Assembly: GCA_018609825.1 (NCBI GenBank)
Contig: JAHEOA010000099.1
Coordinates: forward strand, 1 to 16,999
Reading direction: 5' to 3'
Source: Candidatus Bipolaricaulota bacterium
GTDB lineage: Bacteria > Bipolaricaulota > Bipolaricaulia > RBG-16-55-9
DNA length: 16,999 nucleotides
Part shown: piece by piece, positions 9,260 through 16,999 of the stretch
How positions within the stretch are numbered: the first letter of the stretch is position 1
How the letters are laid out: each line of letters starts with the position of its first letter
The notes under the pieces: generated by a model
What the model was told of the DNA's origin: nothing
The model's input: the letters and a program-made list of their open reading frames with translations, nothing else
Database searches by the model: none
Made by a program: the position numbers and the translations under genes

Positions 9260-9468
9260 TCGCGTTGAGTGACCTGAAACGACTGCTGATAGCGGGCGGC
9301 CTTGTGCTGCTCGGGCTGGTCATCCTTGTGGGGATCCTGAAGCTGGCGTTTGTCCTATTGGGGCTACTGGTGCCCGTGGCCTTCGGGATCGGGGCCGTCT
9401 ATCTGGGTTACGTCTTGTGGCAACGCCACGGACATCGCGTGACGAGAAGGAGGAGGTCGCGATGGTGA
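9256..9468 (+). CDS. Small membrane protein between regulator and bactofilin (70 aa)
   Basis: The frame starts at ATG 9256, overlapping the upstream TGA by ATGA, with GGAGG 4 nt before it. Residues 9-56 are almost continuously hydrophobic (LLIAGGLVLLGLVILVGILK, then LAFVLLGLLVPVAFGIGAVY), enough for two membrane spans. The last 15 residues are strongly basic (RHGHRVTRRRRSRW), predicting a cytoplasmic tail. The frame ends inside the start of the bactofilin gene (7-nt overlap), so translation is coupled. I do not recognise the family. The position suggests a membrane anchor or partner for the bactofilin, which is an inference. It is too short to be judged by codon use alone, but start, ribosome site and overlaps support it. 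Confidence 0.75.
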   Translation: MIALSDLKRLLIAGGLVLLGLVILVGILKLAFVLLGLLVPVAFGIGAVYLGYVLWQRHGHRVTRRRRSRW

Positions 9469-10349
9469 ACGAGCGGGCGCAATCCGAGGACCGCACGGAA
9501 CGGGTCAAGATCGCCGGATCGGGTCGGGTCAGCGGCGGGACGTATCAGAGCGTGAAGGTTGCGGGGTCCGGTGTCATCGACGGCGACGTCACGGCCGAGT
9601 CGATCAGCGTGGCCGGCTCGTGCACGATCGAGGGCAAGGCCACCGCCGAGGAGATGACGACGGCCGGCTCCTGCCGCGTCAAGGGCGACGTGCGCGCCGA
9701 GGAACTGCGCACGACGGGCTCCTGCACGGTCGACGGCTCGATTTCCGCCGACGTGCTCAAGTGCTCGGGATCACAACGCGTCGACGGGAGCGTCAACGCC
9801 GGCTACGTCAAGACAAGCGGCTCCATCCGGGTCAAGGGCGATCTGGAGACGGACAAGTTCGTCTCGGAGGGCTCGTTCAAGGTCGGCGGGCTGCTCTCCG
9901 GCGACGAGATCACCGTTCGGTTGGGTGGGGACTGCCAGGCCGAGGAGATCGGCGGCGAGCGGATCGAGGTCCGCAGCGGGGTTGACCGGGGCTTCGACCC
10001 CGACGAACTGTCAGAACGCGTCGAAGGTCGCAGACGCGGCAAGCGTTGGAAGTTCCGCGAAATGGGTATCGACATCGATATCGACTTCGAGAAACTCTCC
10101 AGCGAGATGAGCAAACTCGGCGCGAAGCTCGGCAACCTCGGACTGTCGCTCACAGGGTTCGGTGGCGGCGGAACGTTGCGCGCCCATTCGATCGAGGGCG
10201 ACGAGATCTACCTCGAGGCGACGCGGGCCAAGCTCGTGCGCGGCAAGCGGGTTCTCATTGGCCCTGACTGCGAGATCGAGCGCGTCGAGTACGAGGAGGA
10301 GAGCCACGTCCATGACGACGCCGACGTCACGGAGACCGCACAGCTCTGA
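9462..10349 (+). CDS. Bactofilin-like polymer-forming protein (YhbE/YhbF type)
   Basis: The 295-aa protein carries a right-handed beta-helix of bactofilin type. From about residue 15 to 170 there are successive strand turns ending in G-D/E/S (VKVAGSGVIDGDV, ISVAGSCTIEGKA, TTAGSCRVKGDV, RTTGSCTVDGSI, KTSGSIRVKGDL). Residues 180-236 form a charged/helical insert with GIDIDIDFE and a glycine-rich stretch. Residues 237-276 (SIEGDEIYLEATRAKLVRGK, RVLIGPDCEIERVEY) return to the beta-helix pattern, as I recall from the YhbE family. Bactofilins form unipolar filaments at the cytoplasmic membrane. Cysteines recur at the same position in successive turns (54, 71, 88, 101). ATG 9462 follows a strong AGGAGGAGG site. 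It overlaps the 70-aa membrane gene and ends the yhbD-like operon. Confidence 0.88.
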   Translation: MVNERAQSEDRTERVKIAGSGRVSGGTYQSVKVAGSGVIDGDVTAESISVAGSCTIEGKATAEEMTTAGSCRVKGDVRAEELRTTGSCTVDGSISADVLKCSGSQRVDGSVNAGYVKTSGSIRVKGDLETDKFVSEGSFKVGGLLSGDEITVRLGGDCQAEEIGGERIEVRSGVDRGFDPDELSERVEGRRRGKRWKFREMGIDIDIDFEKLSSEMSKLGAKLGNLGLSLTGFGGGGTLRAHSIEGDEIYLEATRAKLVRGKRVLIGPDCEIERVEYEEESHVHDDADVTETAQL

Positions 10350-10398
10350 CGCCGCAGGGCATCCGTGCACGGGCCCCTGGGCCCGACCGCTCGCCGAT

Positions 10399-10426
10399 TT
10401 GAACCCCGAGCAATAGCGCTTACCAT
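10399..10426 (+). promoter_or_regulatory. Weak candidate promoter for the AAMDC-like gene
   Basis: TTGAAC (10399-10404), 16 nt, TACCAT (10421-10426). Both boxes are 4/6. The predicted RNA would start at the ribosome site itself, which makes it less likely. Confidence 0.25.
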
Positions 10427-10448
10427 GGCGCGGAGGGTATCGCCATGG
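10423..10448 (+). promoter_or_regulatory. Hairpin with ribosome site in loop and start codon in stem
   Basis: CCATGGCG (10423-10430) and CGCCATGG (10441-10448) pair perfectly around a 10-nt loop holding GGAGGG. The second arm contains ATG 10445. In a transcript that begins upstream of 10423, this could restrain translation of the AAMDC-like gene. Confidence 0.4.
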
Positions 10449-10825
10449 AAGGCACGACGGCCCGCTCGCCCCGCATCGAAAGCGCCCGTTGGGGACAAGT
10501 CCAGCTCGACGACGGCTCATCGCACAAAGACGCCAAGCTCTATCCGGGCGGGTCCCGCGAATGGGATTGGTCGGAAACGGGAACACGCCACTCTCCTGGC
10601 GTTCAGGCCGCCGACGTCCGGGAGCTGCTCGATCAGAACGCCGAGGTTATCGTGCTCGCCACGGGCATGCATGAACGGCTCCAGGTGGGCCCGGAAACGC
10701 GACAATTGCTTGACGAGCAAGGGGTGGACGTCCATGTCGAGCCGACGATGGCCGCGGTCGAGCGCTACAACCGACTCGTTGACGACGGTCGCGCGGTCGG
10801 CGCGCTCATCCACTCCACCTGCTGA
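10445..10825 (+). CDS. Mth938/AAMDC-family protein (DUF498)
   Basis: The 126-aa protein has the whole-length pattern of the Mth938 (PF04430) fold family. This includes IESARWGQVQLDDG, the highly conserved PGGSREWDWSETGTRHSPGV block (residues 34-53), VIVLATGMHERLQV, GVDVHVEPTMAAVERYNRL and a C-terminal GALIHSTC, which in human AAMDC is almost identical. The biochemical role is not established; members are soluble and cytoplasmic. ATG 10445 is preceded by GGAGGG at 7 nt. The gene stands between the bactofilin operon (95 nt away) and sucA (136 nt away), each separated by candidate regulatory signals, so it may be a single-gene unit. The start region folds into a hairpin in the RNA. Confidence 0.92.
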   Translation: MEGTTARSPRIESARWGQVQLDDGSSHKDAKLYPGGSREWDWSETGTRHSPGVQAADVRELLDQNAEVIVLATGMHERLQVGPETRQLLDEQGVDVHVEPTMAAVERYNRLVDDGRAVGALIHSTC

Positions 10826-10859
10826 CGCTCGGGCCCGCCCAACGCCCCAGCGCAACTTG

Positions 10860-10894
10860 AGCGCGCCTTCCGCGTCCGGCTCGCGAGGCGCGCT
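10860..10894 (+). terminator. Hairpin after the AAMDC-like gene
   Basis: AGCGCGCC (10860-10867) and GGCGCGCT (10887-10894) form an 8-bp stem, extendable by one or two pairs, with a 17-19-nt loop. No T-run follows. It lies 34 nt after the stop and 17 nt before the sucA -35 box. Confidence 0.3.
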
Positions 10895-10911
10895 GGCGGT
10901 GACCTGAACCT

Positions 10912-10939
10912 TTGAGATTCGGGCCCAAGTGCGTACAAT
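10912..10939 (+). promoter_or_regulatory. Promoter of the sucA-sucB-lpd operon
   Basis: TTGAGA (10912-10917, 5/6), 16 nt and TACAAT (10934-10939, 5/6) form the best promoter match in the window. The predicted RNA start is near 10946, 16 nt before ATG 10962. The upstream in-frame GTG at 10929 lies before the RNA start and so should not be used. Confidence 0.6.
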
Positions 10940-10961
10940 AGGGGCCGCACCGGGGATCAAG

Positions 10962-13712
<2,751 letters not shown>

Positions 13713-13738
13713 CGCTGAACGACCGATAAGGAGCGGAG

Positions 13739-15061
13739 ATGCCAGAGACCGTCGAGATCACGATTCCGGACTTGGGCGAGTCCGTGGCCGAGGGAACCAT
13801 TGCCAATTGGCTCAAGAGCGACGGCGAGGTCGTCCAGGCGGACGAAGCGCTCTTGGAACTGGAGACGGACAAGGCCGTCATGGAGATTCCCGCCGAGTCC
13901 GGCGGACGCCTGGAGATCGCCGTCGAGGAGGGCGAGACGGTCGCCGTAGGCGACGTCGTCGCCAAGGTGTATCCGGGCGAGGCGGCCGAACCGGCCCAGG
14001 ACGCCTCCGCATCCGAAGACGGCCAGGAGCGCGAGGCGGCCGAGTCCGAGAACGGGCGCCCCGAGCCCACCGAGCAAGCATCCGCCTCGACCGAGGCGAC
14101 GCCGGACGCTCCGTCCGAGCCGACGTTGAGCCCGGCGGTCCGCAAGCTCGTCGAGGAGCACGACCTGGACCCGTCCCAGATCGCGGGCACCGGCAAGGGC
14201 GGACGCCTCACGAAGGCCGACGTGCTCGATCACCTCGACTCCGCCGACGGCCAAGTGGCCCCAGACGCGGACACGACGACCGAGCCAACCACTGAACCGA
14301 CGCCGTCAGCTCCGCCACCGACCGAGCCCGAGGTCAGCGACAAGGCCGAAGTGAGTGACGAGGCCGAGGTCCGGCGCGAGCCGATGAGCGGGCTGCGCCA
14401 GCGCGTGGCCGAACGGCTCGTGCAGGCCCAGCAGGAAGCCGCCATCCTCACGACGTTCAACGACGTCGACATGTCCCACGTCATGGAGATGCGCAAGCAG
14501 TACCGCGACTCGTTCGAGGAGCGCTACGGCGTGCGGCTCGGCTTCATGTCGTTCTTCGCCAAAGCCTGCATTCTGGCCCTGCAAGAGATCCCCGAACTGA
14601 ACGCGTCCGTGGACGGCACCGACATCGTCTATCACAAGCACGTCCATATGGGAATCGCCGTCTCGACGGATCGCGGATTGCTCGTGCCGATCGTCAAATA
14701 TGCCGACACGATGAAGTTCCACGAGCTGGAGGCCAAGATCGGGGAGCTGGCCAAGAAGGCCCGAGACAAGAAGATCACGCCCGATGAGCTCTCGGGCGGG
14801 ACGTTCTCCATCACCAACGGCGGCGTGTTCGGCTCGCTGCTGGCAACGCCCTTGCTGAACCCGCCCCAATCCGGCATTCTCGGCATGCATCGCATCGAAG
14901 AACGCCCCGTTGCGGTGAACGGCCAAGTCGAGGTTCGACCGATGATGTACATCGCGCTCTCGTACGATCATCGGATCGTCGACGGCCGCGAATCCGTGAC
15001 GTTCCTGAGGCGCGTCAAGGAGTACATCGAGGACCCCCGACGGCTCGTCATCGAGGTTTAA
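13739..15061 (+). CDS. sucB: Dihydrolipoyllysine-residue succinyltransferase (E2 of 2-oxoglutarate dehydrogenase)
   Basis: Core of the complex; transfers the succinyl group from lipoamide to CoA. Domains in order: a single lipoyl domain at residues 1-80, with the lipoylated K45 in [13 protein letters not shown]; an acidic Glu/Ala/Pro linker (81-128); an E1/E3-binding domain (129-167, [20 protein letters not shown]); a second linker to about 212, with the small repeat [14 protein letters not shown]; and the catalytic acyltransferase domain with [19 protein letters not shown] and the active-site motif [11 protein letters not shown] (H411, D415). The 440-aa length is normal for one lipoyl domain. 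The HRIVDG motif and the 2-oxoglutarate E1 upstream support succinyl rather than acetyl specificity. ATG 13739 has GGAG 4-8 nt upstream. The lpd gene follows after 6 nt. Confidence 0.97.
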   Translation: MPETVEITIPDLGESVAEGTIANWLKSDGEVVQADEALLELETDKAVMEIPAESGGRLEIAVEEGETVAVGDVVAKVYPGEAAEPAQDASASEDGQEREAAESENGRPEPTEQASASTEATPDAPSEPTLSPAVRKLVEEHDLDPSQIAGTGKGGRLTKADVLDHLDSADGQVAPDADTTTEPTTEPTPSAPPPTEPEVSDKAEVSDEAEVRREPMSGLRQRVAERLVQAQQEAAILTTFNDVDMSHVMEMRKQYRDSFEERYGVRLGFMSFFAKACILALQEIPELNASVDGTDIVYHKHVHMGIAVSTDRGLLVPIVKYADTMKFHELEAKIGELAKKARDKKITPDELSGGTFSITNGGVFGSLLATPLLNPPQSGILGMHRIEERPVAVNGQVEVRPMMYIALSYDHRIVDGRESVTFLRRVKEYIEDPRRLVIEV

Positions 15062-15067
15062 CGATTC

Positions 15068-16474
15068 ATGGCTGAGAACCCGCGTTACGATCTGGTCGTC
15101 ATTGGCGCCGGCCCGAGCGGCTACGTGGCCGCCATCCGCGCGGCGCAGCTCGGGATGAGCGTGGCCTGCATTGAGAAAGAAGCCGCGCTCGGCGGCACGT
15201 GCCTGCGGATCGGCTGCATTCCCTCCAAAGCCTTGCTCGACTCCAGCGAGTATTTTGCATTGGCCCAGCACCGGTTCGTCGACCACGGCATCAAGCTGGA
15301 CGGGCTGGCCATTGACGTCCCGGCGATGATCCGCCGGAAGGACAACGTCGTCAAGGGGCTGACCCAGGGCGTCGCCGGACTCTTCAAAAAGCACGAGATC
15401 GAGCGCTTGACGGGAACGGCGCGCCTGACCGGTCCCAACACGGTCGAGATCGACGGCGACGACGCGGGCACGGTCGACGCCGATCACGTCCTCATTGCCA
15501 CGGGATCATCCCCGACGGAACTGAGCGAGCTTCCCTTCGACGGCGAGCGCATGGTCAGCTCCGCCGACGCCCTGGCGTTCGATGACGTTCCGCAGCGGCT
15601 GTTGGTCGTGGGCGGCGGCTACATCGGATTGGAGATGGGCTCGGTCTGGTCGCGGCTCGGGGGCGATGTGGTGGTCGCGGAGATGATGGGCCAGATCCTG
15701 CCCGGCGTCGATCCCGATCTGGTCAAGCCGCTCCACAAGGCCCTCAAGAAGCAGGGCCTCGACATTCGCACCGCCACGAAAGCCCGCGACGCGACGCTCC
15801 ACGACGACGGCGTTGAGGTCGCGCTGGAATCCGAGGACGGACAGACGCAGACCGAAACCGTCGACAAGGTGCTCGTCGCGGTGGGCCGACGGCCCCACAC
15901 TGACGAGCTGGGGCTGGATGACGTCGGTGTGGATCGCGACGATCAGGGCCACCTCGTCGTCGACGAGCACTACCGGACCTCTATTGAGAGCGTCTACGCC
16001 ATTGGCGACGTCAACAACCGCGGCCCCATGCTGGCGCACGTCGCTCAAGAAGAGGGGATCGCCTGCGTTGAGCGCATCGCAGGCCAAGCCGGTCACCTCA
16101 ACTACGACGCCGTTCCGGCCGCCGTCTATACCCACCCCGAGCTGGCCTGGGTGGGGAAATTCCAGTCTCACTGCGAGGACGAAGGCATCGACGTCAACGT
16201 GGGCACGTTCCCCTTCCAAGCCAACGGACGTGCCCAAGCGTTCGGCGAGTCGACCGGCCTGGTCAAGGTCGTCGCGGACGCCGAGACCGATCGCGTCTTG
16301 GGCGTCGGGGTTCTTGGCCCGCGCGCCTCGGACATCATCGCCGAGTGTGTGGTCGCCATGGAGTTCGGCGCCAGCGCCGAGGACATCGCCCGCACCTGTC
16401 ACGCGCATCCCACTTTTCCAGAAGCCATCAAGGAAGCGGCCCTGGACGCCGACGGGCGCGTTATCCACATGTAG
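15068..16474 (+). CDS. lpdA: Dihydrolipoyl dehydrogenase (E3)
   Basis: FAD flavoprotein that reoxidises dihydrolipoamide and passes electrons to NAD+. The 468 residues start with the FAD-binding motif DLVVIGAGPSGYVAAIRAAQ. The redox-active disulfide follows as GGTCLRIGCIPSK (C45, C50), and the NAD-binding GGGYIGLEMGS lies at about 182-192. The second FAD motif is YAIGDVNNRGPMLAHVA, and the interface CHAHPTFPEAIKEA carries the catalytic His447-Glu452 pair. Nothing is missing. The start is ATG 15068 with GAGG 11 nt upstream, overlapping the end of sucB. As the third gene of the operon it probably serves 2-oxoglutarate dehydrogenase, and perhaps other lipoyl complexes. Its stop lies 4 nt from the stop of a convergent gene, with no terminator visible between. 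Confidence 0.98.
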   Translation: MAENPRYDLVVIGAGPSGYVAAIRAAQLGMSVACIEKEAALGGTCLRIGCIPSKALLDSSEYFALAQHRFVDHGIKLDGLAIDVPAMIRRKDNVVKGLTQGVAGLFKKHEIERLTGTARLTGPNTVEIDGDDAGTVDADHVLIATGSSPTELSELPFDGERMVSSADALAFDDVPQRLLVVGGGYIGLEMGSVWSRLGGDVVVAEMMGQILPGVDPDLVKPLHKALKKQGLDIRTATKARDATLHDDGVEVALESEDGQTQTETVDKVLVAVGRRPHTDELGLDDVGVDRDDQGHLVVDEHYRTSIESVYAIGDVNNRGPMLAHVAQEEGIACVERIAGQAGHLNYDAVPAAVYTHPELAWVGKFQSHCEDEGIDVNVGTFPFQANGRAQAFGESTGLVKVVADAETDRVLGVGVLGPRASDIIAECVVAMEFGASAEDIARTCHAHPTFPEAIKEAALDADGRVIHM

Positions 16475-16478
16475 GCCG

Positions 16479-16895
16479 CTAGTTGATCGCGGCTTCCAGC
16501 GCCTCTCGTAGCTTCTCCGGCAACGGACAGGGCGATTCCGTGTCCAGATCGACCGCACACCAGGTGACGCGGCCGTCGCCCGAGAGTTCGCCGTCCGCAC
16601 GGACCACCGCAAACGCCAGCGTCGCCGACGACTGCCCGACGCGCTCGACGCTGACGCGAACCTCCACCGCGTCGTCGTACTCCAGGGCTGCGCGATAGTT
16701 GGCTTCCACGTGGACCCGCGGGATGTTGATGCGCGCGTCCAGGAAGTCGTTCAACGTCAGGCCCCGCGAGCGGAGGAACTCCTGCTCGGCGTACTCGAAC
16801 CAGCGGAAGATCGCCGTAAAATGGATGCGTCCGGAGGCATCCGTGTCCGCCCAACGGACGCAGTCTGGATAGCGGAAGGCGGGATCAGCATTCAT
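16479..16895 (-). CDS. Acyl-CoA thioesterase, 4-hydroxybenzoyl-CoA thioesterase/YbgC-like hotdog fold
   Basis: The 138-aa protein fits the single-hotdog 4HBT family. The N-terminal motif RWADTDASGRIHFTAIFRWF matches the active-site pattern in which the second Asp (D19) is catalytic. The following helix (FEYAEQEFLRSRGL), the ARINIPRVHVEANYRAALEY strand region and the C-terminal beta strands are complete. It hydrolyses an acyl-CoA in the cytoplasm; the substrate cannot be read from the sequence. YbgC proteins often sit with tol-pal, which is not seen here. The start is ATG 16895 with AAGG 7 nt upstream. A partial gene on the same strand ends 24 nt before it, so both may share a transcript. It is convergent with lpdA. 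Confidence 0.88.
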   Translation of the reverse strand: MNADPAFRYPDCVRWADTDASGRIHFTAIFRWFEYAEQEFLRSRGLTLNDFLDARINIPRVHVEANYRAALEYDDAVEVRVSVERVGQSSATLAFAVVRADGELSGDGRVTWCAVDLDTESPCPLPEKLREALEAAIN

Positions 16896-16919
16896 GTGAC
16901 AACCTTTCGGTCCCCGTTG

Positions 16920-16999
16920 TCAGCGATTATCGGCCATGACGCCCAGCGCTTCCAGAACCAATCGTGCCGCGGCGACGCTCGTGGCGTTCGAGCGATCCA
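16920..16999 (-). CDS. 3' end of an unidentified gene (partial)
   Basis: One minus-strand frame reads in from the right edge for 25 residues (..DRSNATSVAAARLVLEALGV..) to TGA at 16920-16922. The composition (Ala/Val/Leu helix, then a polar tail) looks like a genuine C-terminus. The other two frames read as Arg/Trp-rich sequence. Too short to name. It would be the gene upstream of the thioesterase. Confidence 0.45.
   Translation of the reverse strand, partial: DRSNATSVAAARLVLEALGVMADNR

Noticed and set aside
14330..14375. [14 protein letters not shown] repeat in the sucB linker as a mobile or repeat element
   Set aside because: Low-complexity repetition is normal in the flexible linkers of E2 proteins.
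14306..16612. Minus-strand frames of 393 and 368 codons opposite sucB/lpdA
   Set aside because: Both lie opposite clearly identified genes and have no ribosome site or domain.

Overview
The window looks like chromosomal DNA from a high-GC, diderm (Gram-negative-type), respiring bacterium. The two-membrane envelope is inferred from a signal-peptide protein that runs into an outer-membrane beta-barrel (1-2212, minus) and a neighbouring exported protein ending in a terminal Phe. Aerobic metabolism is inferred from a complete 2-oxoglutarate dehydrogenase operon and PEP carboxylase. Proteins are rich in Asp/Glu. The phylum cannot be fixed from the sequence alone. There are no tRNA or rRNA genes, CRISPR arrays or insertion sequences, and no gene-free stretch longer than about 300 bases.

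Left block (1-7596), all on the minus strand. In transcription order: PEP carboxylase; a macro-domain ADP-ribose/O-acetyl-ADP-ribose hydrolase; a TrkA-C (RCK_C) membrane protein whose N-terminal membrane segment is in a different frame from the rest (an apparent 1-nt deletion near 4123); an exported beta-strand-rich protein; and a large exported metalloprotease-like protein (HELVH...E) with a PD40/TolB-type propeller and the start of a beta-barrel, cut by the window edge.

Middle block (7858-10349), plus strand. This is a regulatory and cytoskeletal module: a 92-aa protein with two ribbon-helix-helix-like halves, an 86-aa protein, a YhbD-type MerR-like regulator, a 70-aa membrane protein and a bactofilin-like beta-helix protein. 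The last three overlap by 3-7 nt. The pair regulator plus bactofilin recalls Bacillus yhbD-yhbE-yhbF. Two nearly identical 18-bp palindromic elements (16/18 identical) lie at the 86-aa gene and at the yhbD-like gene, each over a candidate -10 box, which makes them good candidates for a shared operator. This is the most interesting part of the window.

Right block (10445-16474), plus strand. An AAMDC/Mth938-type protein is followed by a promoter and the operon sucA(odhA)-sucB-lpd. These encode E1, E2 and E3 of 2-oxoglutarate dehydrogenase, which converts 2-oxoglutarate to succinyl-CoA in the TCA cycle. PEP carboxylase on the other side of the window replenishes oxaloacetate for the same cycle. 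The lpd gene ends 4 nt from a convergent YbgC-like thioesterase (minus), which sits downstream of a gene cut by the right edge.
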